A DNA stretch of 20,432 nt from CAG-698 sp964385755 (lineage in GTDB: Bacteria; Bacillota_I; Bacilli_A; ML615J-28; CAG-698). Below the pieces are notes generated by a model that ran no database searches, was not told the DNA's origin, and saw only the letters and a list, made by a program, of their open reading frames with translations. Positions within the stretch are counted from its first letter, which is position 1; each line of letters starts with the position of its first letter. Of this stretch, positions 1 to 6,820 are shown piece by piece. Position numbers and translations under genes: made by a program. The stretch covers positions 1 through 20,432 of the forward strand of contig CAYLPZ010000028.1 of assembly GCA_964385755.1 (NCBI GenBank), written 5' to 3'.

Positions 1-1
1 A

Positions 2-382
2 ATATATGTGACTGATACAGGATTATTTATAGCAATGTTAGAGGATGGAACTACTAATAATATTATTAACGGAGATTTAAAGGTATACAAAGGTGCAATA
101 TTTGAAAACATTATAGCTGATGCTTTTAATAAAATGCATAAGGATTTATATTACTATCATAAACCTAGTGGATTAGAAATAGACTTTGTTACAAGATATA
201 ATAATTGCCTTACATTAATAGAAGTTAAATCAAATAATGGCAATGCAAAATCATTAAAAGAAATATTAAATAATAAAGATAAATATGATATAAATAGTAA
301 TTTTAAACTTGCTGAGACAAATATAGGCACTACAAATGGGATTAATACGATACCTTTATATATGTCATTCTTAATAAAATAA
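2..382 (+). CDS. DUF4143-type ATP-binding protein, C-terminal part (5' end outside window)
   Basis: This is the C-terminal end of a larger protein. The frame is open to the window edge and reads IYVTDTGLFIAML at the start, which matches the middle of DUF4143 proteins rather than a true N-terminus, so the GTG at 8 is not the start. Visible family features are the (Y/F)DTGL segment, GAIFENIIADAF, then EIDFV and LIEVKS, and a closing IPLYMSFLIK. The E...D...ExK pattern is the PD-(D/E)XK-like core typical of the DUF4143 C-terminal domain. In full-length relatives it follows an N-terminal AAA ATPase domain (roughly 400 residues in all), which would lie upstream. The cellular role of this widespread family is poorly known; some members are encoded near mobile or toxin-like loci. 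A strong hairpin terminator follows the stop codon directly, so the gene ends a transcription unit. Family assignment is fairly secure; function is not. Confidence 0.8.
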   Translation: MYVTDTGLFIAMLEDGTTNNIINGDLKVYKGAIFENIIADAFNKMHKDLYYYHKPSGLEIDFVTRYNNCLTLIEVKSNNGNAKSLKEILNNKDKYDINSNFKLAETNIGTTNGINTIPLYMSFLIK

Positions 383-389
383 AGTTATA

Positions 390-423
390 GGGACTAGTAT
401 AAATATATGCTAGTTCCTTTTTT
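390..423 (+). terminator. Rho-independent terminator after the DUF4143 gene
   Basis: The arm GGGACTAG (390-397) pairs with CTAGTTCC (410-417) with one G-T wobble. Pairing continues through the AT-rich interior, and a run of six T follows (418-423). It begins 7 nt after the stop codon. Confidence 0.85.
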
Positions 424-489
424 GCTTCATAAACATAATAGACTTATGGATTATTAATAAAATTATAGTGATGAACAAAAAGATGCAAT

Positions 490-571
490 ATGAAACATCT
501 TGTTCAGTAAAAAGATTAAATGAAACATTTTGTTCACTAAAACTTTAATATGTAACATTTCGTCCATCAAA
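490..571. repeat. Three degenerate direct repeats with exact 30-bp period
   Basis: Units begin at 490, 520 and 550. The first two share ATGAAACATNTTGTTCANTAAAA, and the third is a diverged copy (ATGTAACATTTCGTCCATCAAA). The first unit also forms an imperfect inverted repeat with upstream bases: TGAACAA plus GATG at 472-485, interrupted by AAA, pairs with CATCTTGTTCA at 496-506. Regular short repeats of this kind occur at the ends of some insertion sequences (IS21-family elements carry multiple terminal repeats bound by the transposase), but no transposase frame is visible nearby. An operator array is another possibility. The stretch from 424 to about 655 holds no gene that I can see. Confidence 0.6.
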
Positions 572-655
572 CACATTTTAAGTAATCTATTAGACTTCTG
601 ATATAGAAGGCTAATTTTTCATCTTATAAGGTATTTTAGCTAGTTTTAGTTATAA

Positions 656-1192
656 TATCTTATTTATGCACAATATCATAATACAGTTGATGTATTAGAT
701 GAAATGATTTAATTATCAGAAAAAATATTAAAAAAGTGTATTGATGATTAGATAAGACATAGTGAAATTCAAACAATAATACATTGTTATACTGAAAAAG
801 GTGAAGTAGAAAAAGCCAAGCAATTAGCTATTAAGATGCCTATATTTTATTGTTGTAGAAATGCTTTATTTGAAGATGCTTATAAAAGCGAAGAATTAGC
901 AAAACATGTTAAGAGAAACATTATTCTAATAACAAGGTGATTTCAAGATGAAATAATAGTATTGTCTTAGAGTGTTGATAAAAAGATTAATATAAAACTG
1001 AGAATAAAGTGCATATATTTAATGAAATTTGTATTTGAAAGTGATAATTGTGGATTCTATAATGAAAGAATATATAGAGAGTATTTTAATATAGCTTTAA
1101 TTTACACAAAACTTTACAATGTTGAAAATACAATGGACAATTGTATTAAATACTTTGAATCAGAGATACTATTTGCAAAGTATGTAATATAA
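656..1192 (+). pseudogene. Decayed XRE-family HTH regulator, TPR-like C-terminal region
   Basis: One continuous reading phase (codons starting at 656, 659 and so on) encodes recognisable protein broken by stops at 710-712 (TAA), 749-751 (TAG), 938-940 (TGA) and 968-970 (TAG). Between them it reads LSEKILKKCIDD, then IRHSEIQTIIHCYTEKGEVE followed by KAKQLAIKMP, and finally SDNCGFYNERIYREYFNIAL through NCIKYFESEILFAKY before the terminal TAA at 1190-1192. This order resembles the C-terminal tetratricopeptide half of Firmicute XRE-type regulators (the YSELGEYEKAKELAEKMP segment, then the GFYHxRLxEIYRxIAxxYxKLGxYEKALEYLE segment). The N-terminal helix-turn-helix is not visible upstream, where the repeats lie, so the gene looks 5'-truncated as well as nonsense-mutated. 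No frameshift is needed to connect the pieces. Similarity is from memory of the family, not from a search. Confidence 0.7.
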
Positions 1193-1230
1193 AAACCTTA
1201 ATGAATATATTTTATTCACTAAGGTTTTTT
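1191..1230. terminator. Bidirectional terminator
   Basis: CCTTA (1196-1200) pairs with TAAGG (1220-1224), and TGAATA (1202-1207) pairs with TATTCA (1213-1218), with one mismatch between the two blocks. An A run (1191-1195) and a T run (1225-1230) flank the stem, so it can terminate both the pseudogene strand and the convergent minus-strand gene. Confidence 0.85.
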
Positions 1231-1231
1231 C

Positions 1232-1972
1232 TTATTTTTTAGGTAAATAAATAAAGATATTATCTTTTTTATTAAACCATCTATCCTCTTTAGCAACTGT
1301 AAAATGCTCCCATAGAGTTGTAAAGATAAAAATAATAGCTAGCATTGATAGTGCAAACATCCAACATTTAAACACAGGTAATTCTTTTGGCCCATGCATT
1401 AGATACATTGCATTTGGACTTTCTAACCCTCCTAAATAGAAAATTAGTTCAACCAATAATCCTACCACACCACAAGATAAAAGCCCAAAAGAGTATGGAA
1501 TTAAATTAAAGACATTGATTTTTACATAACCACCTACAAATAAATAAGCACAACTAATTAACAAGAATGAATGTGATAACGCTGATTGAAAACTTCCCCA
1601 TTCCGCAAATCCAGGATCTGTTGCGAAAAGAGTAATTAGTGCACCAAAGCAACCACCATAAGCAGTGAATGTTGATAAATTCTTGAAAAATTTACTTTCT
1701 TTATTTGGCCATAAGCTACATATCAAAACTAAGTCCATCATATAATTACAAAAGTAAATTGGAAATAACTGATTATCAGCTACAAGTCCTGTTCCACCAT
1801 TTTCAAAAAATGTTGTAAACATTGTGGAAATGTGAAAACCAAGACAAATACTTGATGTAATGAACAAAAACAAATTTTTATATTTATTACTTTTTATCTT
1901 TGATGCAAAGTATAAAATTGTTACTACTGTAATTAATGAAAATATAATATATAAAATTTGATCACGTGTCAT
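1232..1972 (-). CDS. YwaF/TIGR02206-like integral membrane protein
   Basis: This 246-residue, very hydrophobic protein has about six or seven membrane segments and no signal peptidase site. The middle motif LFPIYFCNYMMDLVLICSLW and the later SQSALSHSFLL-like helix (FQSALSHSFLL) resemble the YwaF/TIGR02206 family, whose typical length is about 220-250 residues. The function of that family is unknown to me. The start at 1972 is supported by a strong ribosome binding site, AAGGGGG, seven bases upstream. Transcription converges on the relic region and ends at the terminator at 1191-1230. It is divergent from the HAD gene at 2098, with about 125 bp between them. The call rests on motif resemblance and topology; another small multi-pass family is possible. 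Confidence 0.55.
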   Translation of the reverse strand: MTRDQILYIIFSLITVVTILYFASKIKSNKYKNLFLFITSSICLGFHISTMFTTFFENGGTGLVADNQLFPIYFCNYMMDLVLICSLWPNKESKFFKNLSTFTAYGGCFGALITLFATDPGFAEWGSFQSALSHSFLLISCAYLFVGGYVKINVFNLIPYSFGLLSCGVVGLLVELIFYLGGLESPNAMYLMHGPKELPVFKCWMFALSMLAIIFIFTTLWEHFTVAKEDRWFNKKDNIFIYLPKK

Positions 1973-2072
1973 AAAAATACCCCCTTATTATTATACCACT
2001 ATTTATAACAATTCTCATTCATATTTTTCTAATTTAATTAATATTTCTTATGAATTATTTTTCTTTATATGA

Positions 2073-2078
2073 TATAAT
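2073..2078 (+). promoter_or_regulatory. Candidate -10 box for the HAD/kinase operon
   Basis: A perfect TATAAT lies 20 nt upstream of the chosen ATG at 2098. The expected start of transcription (about 2085) is right next to the ribosome binding site, and no good -35 is visible, so this is only a candidate. Confidence 0.35.
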
Positions 2079-2097
2079 TACTTATAGGGTGAAGATT

Positions 2098-2919
2098 ATG
2101 GATAAATATTTATTCTCTACTGATATGGACGGAACAATTTTAAACTCTGAACATCTTCTTTCAGAAAACACTATTATTAATATAAAAAAAATCGTAAGCG
2201 ATGGTCATATTTTTGTTTTAAATACCGGTAGACCATACCAAGGTATGATTAATTTTAAAAATCAATTAAACATTAACTGTCCATATGTATGTGATAATGG
2301 CTCTTCTATTTATTGGGATAATAATCCCGACTTCCCTATATTTTTTTCTATTGATAAAAATATAATTAAAAAGCTATTTACTGAATTAAATGATATTTTA
2401 TATTGTGCAATGCTTAATGCCCATCAAATATACTACTTTCAAAATAAGTCACTTGTTCCTTCTTTTATTATTCATATTAATAGCGATACTAAAGTATATG
2501 AAGGTATCATTAAAGATATCATCAATGATGATATTGTATCCATTACAATACACATTAATAAAGATTTTTTAGATTTATTTAAACAAATAATGAATAAATA
2601 TCCTTTATTATCTTATCGTTACTGGGGAGAATATGATGGTGTTTGTGCTGTTGATATTTTCAAGTATAACGCAAATAAAGGAACAGCACTTGATTATTTA
2701 AAAAATTACTTAAAGATTAAACCTAATCATACTATTGGTTTTGGTGATGACTTAAATGACATAGAGCTTATCAAGCATGCTGATACTGGTGTTGCAATGA
2801 TAAATTCTTGTGATGAACTAAAAAAAGAATGTGATGATATCACTTTTAAACCACATTATGAAGATGGTGTTTGTGACTACATTTTTAATTATTTAGAAAA
2901 ACAAAAAAGGAGGAAATAG
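2098..2919 (+). CDS. Cof-type HAD-superfamily sugar-phosphate phosphatase
   Basis: A 273-residue cytoplasmic HAD hydrolase of the Cof/IIB type. Motif I is DMDGT with nucleophile D9 and acid/base D11; motif II is LNTGRP (T43); motif III is the lysine K194 in NANKGTALDYL; motif IV is GFGDDLNDIEL with D217 and D221. The region between motifs II and III is the cap domain that chooses the substrate. Relatives dephosphorylate sugar phosphates, pyridoxal phosphate or flavin nucleotides, and the substrate here cannot be read from the sequence. The frame extends upstream to 2050, but AGGGTGA sits six bases before the ATG at 2098 and a TATAAT lies inside the extension, so 2098 is the better start. Its stop is one base from the next gene start, indicating an operon with the P-loop kinase. 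Confidence 0.85.
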   Translation: MDKYLFSTDMDGTILNSEHLLSENTIINIKKIVSDGHIFVLNTGRPYQGMINFKNQLNINCPYVCDNGSSIYWDNNPDFPIFFSIDKNIIKKLFTELNDILYCAMLNAHQIYYFQNKSLVPSFIIHINSDTKVYEGIIKDIINDDIVSITIHINKDFLDLFKQIMNKYPLLSYRYWGEYDGVCAVDIFKYNANKGTALDYLKNYLKIKPNHTIGFGDDLNDIELIKHADTGVAMINSCDELKKECDDITFKPHYEDGVCDYIFNYLEKQKRRK

Positions 2920-2920
2920 T

Positions 2921-3466
2921 TTGAAAGCTATAATTATCACTGGTGCTTTAGCAACTGGAAAATCTACCTTTGCTACTATTTTATCTAAGAAATATCATAT
3001 TCTTCTTCTCACTAAAGATAGGATTAAAGAAATCTTAGGTGATGATATCGGTTTTACTAATCGTGAAGAAAATTTAAAGCTATCTAAAGCTACTATCGAT
3101 ATTATGTTTAATGCGTTAAATAATGCAATAGAAAGCAACACTAATATAATTCTAGAAGCAAATTTTCATCAAGAAGAAATTGATTATTTAAAAACTTTAA
3201 AAAGTGATTATTTAATTTTAAACCTTTTTGGCTCAGATGAAATCTTATATCATCGATTTAAGAATAGAATATTAAATGAAAATAGGCATAAAGTTCATAC
3301 TTCTGCTGGTTTGCTTGATTATCATGCTTTTTGTGACTACATCAAAAAATCTAATTATATTGACTTTGGTCAATTAAATTCTATAGAAATATGTGCTGAT
3401 AATTTCTTATATCAAAATAATGAAGATTTATTTATACAAATTGAAAACTTCTTAAAAAAAGACTAA
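2921..3466 (+). CDS. Small P-loop kinase-like protein (AAA_33/zeta-like fold)
   Basis: This 181-residue cytoplasmic protein starts with a textbook Walker A at residues 8-16 (GALATGKST) directly after the first beta strand. Helices rich in charged residues follow, then a strand reading NIILEAN that could supply the Walker B-like acid, and then a lid-like segment with R117 and other basic residues. Size and pattern fit the AAA_33 / small-molecule kinase group (also related to zeta-type kinases). The phosphate acceptor is unknown. The start codon is TTG, backed by AAGGAGG at the optimal distance inside the end of the preceding gene; only one base separates the two genes, so translation is probably coupled to the HAD phosphatase. 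A kinase beside a phosphatase may suggest opposing or salvage reactions, but this is speculation. Confidence 0.7.
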   Translation: MKAIIITGALATGKSTFATILSKKYHILLLTKDRIKEILGDDIGFTNREENLKLSKATIDIMFNALNNAIESNTNIILEANFHQEEIDYLKTLKSDYLILNLFGSDEILYHRFKNRILNENRHKVHTSAGLLDYHAFCDYIKKSNYIDFGQLNSIEICADNFLYQNNEDLFIQIENFLKKD

Positions 3467-3493
3467 GTAATGAAGACTCATTACTTAGTTTTT
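3454..3493. terminator. Bidirectional terminator containing both stop codons
   Basis: CTAAGTAATGA (3463-3473) pairs perfectly with TCATTACTTAG (3478-3488) around a 4-nt loop. A seven-A run lies on the left and a five-T run on the right. The stop codon of the plus-strand kinase (3464-3466) lies in the left arm and that of the minus-strand HAD gene (3481-3483) in the right arm. Confidence 0.9.
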
Positions 3494-4203
3494 ATATAAT
3501 CATAAAAGTCATTTATTGTTCCGCTTTTGTACTTGCTTATATCTTTATTATTCTTATTCAATAAGCAATCTGTAAGTAAGAAAACATCTAACCCAAGTTC
3601 TTCTGCAACCATGTCTTCATTAACATCATTTCCAACCATGATACATTCTTCTGGTTTTAGATTGTTTTTTTCTAATATTTCCTTATAATATTCTAAATTA
3701 GGTTTACAGTATCTTGAATTTTCATATGAAGTTATGTATGAAAAATACTTTTCATCGATTCCTGCCCAATTTAGTCTTTTTATTTGTGCAATCATTGGGA
3801 ATAATGGATTAGTAGCTAATATTAAAATAAAGCCATCATTTTTTAGTTTTTGAATAACTTTATTACATCTTTCATCATAACCCATCACTTTTTTCACATT
3901 ATCAAATTCATTTAAATAAAAACTATCAAAAATTGGTTTATCTATAATTGATTTTTCTCCATAAATAGATGTGAAAGTATTCCAAAAAACTTCTTCGTTA
4001 GTCTTATTCCCATCATTTATTACCATTGCTTTTGTACCTTTCCAAATACTTTTAACAATTTCACTAGCATCATATCCATAATGAGTCATTTTCTTTGCTA
4101 TCTCTCCAAAATACGATTTAGTAAATAACTCTTGATCTTGTGGGAGAAGTGAGCCATCTAAATCAAAAAATATTGCTTTTCTATTCTCTCTTATTTTTTC
4201 CAT
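3481..4203 (-). CDS. HAD-superfamily hydrolase, subfamily I
   Basis: A 240-residue cytoplasmic HAD hydrolase. Motif I is FFDLDGS (nucleophile D14, second acid D16), motif II is LILATNP (T131), the motif III lysine is K167 in YCKPN, and motif IV is MVGNDVNED with D193 and D197. The helical cap lies between motifs I and II (about residues 20-110), as in subfamily I phosphatases such as phosphoglycolate phosphatase-like proteins; the substrate is not deducible. A start five codons further upstream (4218) is open, but the ribosome binding site GGAGGA overlaps that codon and is well spaced for the ATG at 4203, and the promoter start would fall at about 4219. I therefore use 4203. It is transcribed alone, converging on the kinase gene and ending in the shared terminator stem. 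Confidence 0.8.
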   Translation of the reverse strand: MEKIRENRKAIFFDLDGSLLPQDQELFTKSYFGEIAKKMTHYGYDASEIVKSIWKGTKAMVINDGNKTNEEVFWNTFTSIYGEKSIIDKPIFDSFYLNEFDNVKKVMGYDERCNKVIQKLKNDGFILILATNPLFPMIAQIKRLNWAGIDEKYFSYITSYENSRYCKPNLEYYKEILEKNNLKPEECIMVGNDVNEDMVAEELGLDVFLLTDCLLNKNNKDISKYKSGTINDFYDYIKTK

Positions 4204-4225
4204 TATAGATTCCTCCATTTGTTAT

Positions 4226-4234
4226 ATTATACCA
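4226..4234 (-). promoter_or_regulatory. Extended -10 promoter for the 4203 HAD gene
   Basis: On the minus strand the sequence reads TGGTATAAT, a perfect -10 with the TGN extension. The predicted transcript start is near 4219, leaving about 15 nt of leader that contains the GGAGGA site. The -35 is poor, as is usual for extended -10 promoters. Confidence 0.6.
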
Positions 4235-4272
4235 AATAATAGTCTGAATCACTATAGATATTTTTTCTAAGT

Positions 4273-4301
4273 TTGTATTTTTATTATGTTTGTGATATAC
4301 T
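4273..4301 (+). promoter_or_regulatory. Promoter of the SGNH hydrolase gene
   Basis: TTGTAT (4273-4278) and TATACT (4296-4301) are separated by exactly 17 bp. The predicted start is near 4308, just before the GTGGAGG ribosome binding site and the ATG at 4328. Confidence 0.65.
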
Positions 4302-4327
4302 ATTTTTTGTTAATAGTGGAGGCAATT

Positions 4328-4963
4328 ATGAAAAAAATATGTTTCTTAGGTGATTCAATTACTGACATGAATCGCAACAAAACTTGTAGTAATATTCCTT
4401 CTTCTTATGGATTTTCTCATGTATTTTTTTCTGAAGGTTATCTTTCAACTAACTATCCGAATGAATATTCATTAATTAATAAGGGAGTTTCTGGTAGTAG
4501 AATAATTGACGTTTATGAAAGAATTAAAAGTGATTTATGGAATGAATTACCAGAATATGCTACCATCTTAATTGGAATTAACGATATTTGGCATGGTATT
4601 GATTTAGATAATGGTATTGAACTTGATAGGTTTATTAAGATTTTTGAAATGATTATTGATGAAACAAAAGAAAAATCTCCACGAACTAAATTTATTGTGA
4701 TTGAACCATTCTTTGTTCCTGGTAAAGAAACATCATTACATTTAGAAGAATTTAAAAAAATATATTTATATAGTAGTGAAATTAAAAAACTATGTGATAA
4801 TAAAAATATTCCTTTTATAACTATTCAAGAAAAAATATCCTGCTTATCAAAAAAGAATGGCAGTAATCACTATTTATATGATGGAATACATCCAAGTGTG
4901 GCTGGAAGCAAACTAATTAGTGATGAATGGTTAAAAGTATTTTTGAAACTAGAAAACAAATAA
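4328..4963 (+). CDS. SGNH/GDSL-family hydrolase, cytoplasmic
   Basis: A 211-residue esterase or lipase-type hydrolase. All four SGNH blocks are present: FLGDSIT with nucleophile S10, the oxyanion glycine G56 in KGVSGSR, the oxyanion asparagine N85 in GIND, and DGIHP near the end with catalytic D185 and H188. There is no signal peptide or membrane segment, so the enzyme acts inside the cell, likely on small acyl or acetyl esters (for example sugar acetates); the substrate is unknown. The frame extends to 4286, but the promoter lies within that extension and GTGGAGG precedes the ATG at 4328, so the shorter form is preferred. It is a single-gene unit, closed by a hairpin shared with the convergent carrier gene. 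Confidence 0.85.
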   Translation: MKKICFLGDSITDMNRNKTCSNIPSSYGFSHVFFSEGYLSTNYPNEYSLINKGVSGSRIIDVYERIKSDLWNELPEYATILIGINDIWHGIDLDNGIELDRFIKIFEMIIDETKEKSPRTKFIVIEPFFVPGKETSLHLEEFKKIYLYSSEIKKLCDNKNIPFITIQEKISCLSKKNGSNHYLYDGIHPSVAGSKLISDEWLKVFLKLENK

Positions 4964-4990
4964 AAAATCAGATCAATCGATCTGATTTTT
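4963..4990. terminator. Bidirectional terminator between SGNH and AEC genes
   Basis: AAAAATCAGATC (4963-4974) pairs perfectly with GATCTGATTTTT (4979-4990) around the loop AATC. The A and T ends serve as U-runs for either direction. Confidence 0.9.
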
Positions 4991-6011
4991 ATATCATCGT
5001 TATTATCATATACATTACTGGTAATGTTATAATAGAAAGAATTGTGGAAATAAAACACACTGATGAAGCCATAACAGCATCCTTATCAAATCTAATAGCA
5101 TAAGCTGTAGCAACGGCAGAGGTTGGTGCCGCAAATCCAAACACTAATCCTGCTATTTCCCACTCATTAAATGTAAGTTTAAAAACTAAAGATGTAAGTA
5201 ATAAAATAGCAATAGCAACTAGTGGACCAACAATTACTCTAAATGATGCCATAAACCATGCTGTCTTATTCTTAATAGCTTCTTTAATATTTACTTTACC
5301 TAAAGTAAAACCTATTAAAAGCATTGATAGAGGTATTACTAAGTTAGATGCATAGATAAGAACATTATAAACAGCTGGAATTGTTTTATCTATTCTTAAA
5401 AAACTATAACTACCACTGGTTGTGTTAACTTTTGGCATAAAACCTTGAGTAAACCAAATAAATATTCCTAAGATCATTGCAATCATTATCGGATTAAGTA
5501 GTAACTTCTTTAAAATATCTTTGATATTCTTTATGTTCATTTTTATGCCTGAAAATACCGCATAAGCATAAAAATATAAGAAGAATCTAAAGATTATTAT
5601 TACTAAATTAATAGGAATTAAAGCTTCATTTTCTTCATACAGTGCTTGAACAATCGGTAGTGAAAAGAAAGATACTTGTCCAAGTGACATCATGATAGCA
5701 AAAGTTTTTCTTTTTTCTTTTTCTTTTCTAATAAAAATCAAATTACCAGCTACTAATAATATTAGAAAAATAACAATACTCATTAGAACTATGCTAAGAT
5801 TATTTTTCATGCTAGCGGAATCAAAATCACTTAAGAATGATTTTAATGCCATTGCAGGGAGAGCAATGTCCATTACCATAAAGTTTACAAATGTCTTTAC
5901 TTCATCTGTTACCATTTTCTTTTTCGCAAGAAAATAACCTATAAAAATAAATACTAGAACTGTAAGGATTGATCCGATAAATTTAGGATTTGTTAATATT
6001 CCTGTTAGCAT
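4989..6011 (-). CDS. AEC-family carrier, probable dicarboxylate (malate) permease
   Basis: A 340-residue protein with about ten membrane segments, matching the auxin efflux carrier family (PF03547) in length and layout: two five-helix halves around a charged central loop (about residues 165-200). The second half carries the conserved VIPLSMLLIGFTLG stretch, and the last helices include VFGFAAPTSAVATAYA, similar to the PT/PS segment of this family. Bacterial members include malate permeases of malolactic bacteria (MleP), and this one is the last gene of an oxaloacetate decarboxylase operon, so transport of malate or another C4-dicarboxylate across the cytoplasmic membrane is the natural inference. 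The start at 6011 has AGGTGA six bases before it, and that site overlaps the end of birA, four bases upstream; the two are probably translated together. Substrate is inferred from context only. Confidence 0.8.
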   Translation of the reverse strand: MLTGILTNPKFIGSILTVLVFIFIGYFLAKKKMVTDEVKTFVNFMVMDIALPAMALKSFLSDFDSASMKNNLSIVLMSIVIFLILLVAGNLIFIRKEKEKRKTFAIMMSLGQVSFFSLPIVQALYEENEALIPINLVIIIFRFFLYFYAYAVFSGIKMNIKNIKDILKKLLLNPIMIAMILGIFIWFTQGFMPKVNTTSGSYSFLRIDKTIPAVYNVLIYASNLVIPLSMLLIGFTLGKVNIKEAIKNKTAWFMASFRVIVGPLVAIAILLLTSLVFKLTFNEWEIAGLVFGFAAPTSAVATAYAIRFDKDAVMASSVCFISTILSIITLPVMYMIITMI

Positions 6012-6015
6012 TATA

Positions 6016-6744
6016 TCACCTATATAAATGTGTTAGTGTGACTTCACCAGATGAAACACTCAATAGTCCGTTTTGTGTTTCAACTAATAAATTACCACTA
6101 TCATCCATTCCTTTTACTATTCCTTGAAAATTATTTTTTTTATAATTAAATGATACTTCTTTATTCTTTAAATAAAAATGATTATTAATTACTTCTAAGT
6201 AATCATTTGAGCCTAATAAATACAAATTATAGTCTTTTTCAAACTGTAATATTATTTTTTGACATAATTCATTTTTATCTATTTTTTTACCTGACTCTAT
6301 GAACAAGCTCGTAGCTTTTGCTTTAATTTCTAAAGGAAAATCAAATGAATTGACATTTATTCCACAACCAATTATTGCACACTCTATGTCATCTTTTGTT
6401 ACGGCTTCTAATAATATTCCCACTAGTTTTTTATCTTTTAGTAATATATCATTAGGCCATTTAATAGATAGATTGTCTACATATTCTGAAAGAACTTTAT
6501 ATAAAGTTGTGGCAATTAATAGTGAATAGTCAGTTACTTTATCTAATTTTTCTTTGATTAGAATTGAAAACAATAAATCGTCGCCATCAAGCCAAGTTCG
6601 TCCTAAACGCCCTTTTCCATTTGTTTGATGATCACAACTTACTAAAGTCAAATTGTCTAATTTTTGATAGTTTTCTTTTAAATATGTATTTGTGGAATTG
6701 ATTTGTACAAAGTGTATTCGCTTTATTTTTGTAGATTTGTTCAT
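6016..6744 (-). CDS. birA: Biotin--protein ligase (monofunctional BirA)
   Basis: A 242-residue cytoplasmic enzyme that makes biotinyl-AMP and attaches biotin to a lysine of carrier domains. The nucleotide/biotin loop reads NGKGRLGRTW at residues 42-51, followed by SIKWPNDI (94-101) with the lysine/tryptophan of the active site, then LVGILLEA and GCGINVN, and a C-terminal SH3-like domain ending DDSGNLLVETQ...SGEV. There is no N-terminal helix-turn-helix, so it is a group I ligase without repressor activity, unlike E. coli BirA (about 320 residues). The obvious substrate is the biotin carrier encoded two genes upstream (K86). A ribosome binding site AAGGAT precedes the ATG. A weak hairpin lies between it and oadB, which may lower its expression relative to the pump. 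Confidence 0.92.
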   Translation of the reverse strand: MNKSTKIKRIHFVQINSTNTYLKENYQKLDNLTLVSCDHQTNGKGRLGRTWLDGDDLLFSILIKEKLDKVTDYSLLIATTLYKVLSEYVDNLSIKWPNDILLKDKKLVGILLEAVTKDDIECAIIGCGINVNSFDFPLEIKAKATSLFIESGKKIDKNELCQKIILQFEKDYNLYLLGSNDYLEVINNHFYLKNKEVSFNYKKNNFQGIVKGMDDSGNLLVETQNGLLSVSSGEVTLTHLYR

Positions 6745-6754
6745 AATTTATCCT

Positions 6755-6790
6755 TAAAATTAAAACTGCCAGTCTAAATGACTGACAGTT
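6755..6790 (-). terminator. Weak terminator or attenuator between oadB and birA
   Basis: AACTG and CAGTC (6764-6768, 6770-6774) pair with GACTG and CAGTT (6780-6784, 6786-6790), with one central mismatch and a 5-nt loop. On the minus strand the stem is followed by TTTT, AA, TTTT, a broken U-run, so partial read-through into birA is likely. Confidence 0.55.
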
Positions 6791-6820
6791 TATCTAATCA
6801 TTTACTTTGAAATGATATTA

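Noticed and set aside
490..571. Regularly spaced repeats as a CRISPR array
   Set aside because: The gaps between repeated units are only a few bases and are not diverse spacers; there are only three units, they diverge from one another, and no cas gene is present.
656..1192. Stop-codon recoding (TGA or TAG read as an amino acid) to rescue the regulator
   Set aside because: All three stop codons occur within the frame, and real genes here end normally with TAA, TAG and TGA, so decay is the simpler reading.
1990..1995. TATAAT as the promoter of the YwaF-like gene
   Set aside because: The predicted transcript start would fall inside the ribosome binding site and no -35 is visible; in such AT-rich DNA chance -10 boxes are common.
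2050..2097. N-terminal extension of the Cof-type phosphatase
   Set aside because: The extension contains a TATAAT box and has no ribosome binding site, whereas AGGGTGA stands before the ATG at 2098.
6299..6529. Open frames on the opposite strand inside birA and other genes
   Set aside because: They lie entirely within well-supported genes, lack ribosome binding sites and encode no recognisable protein.
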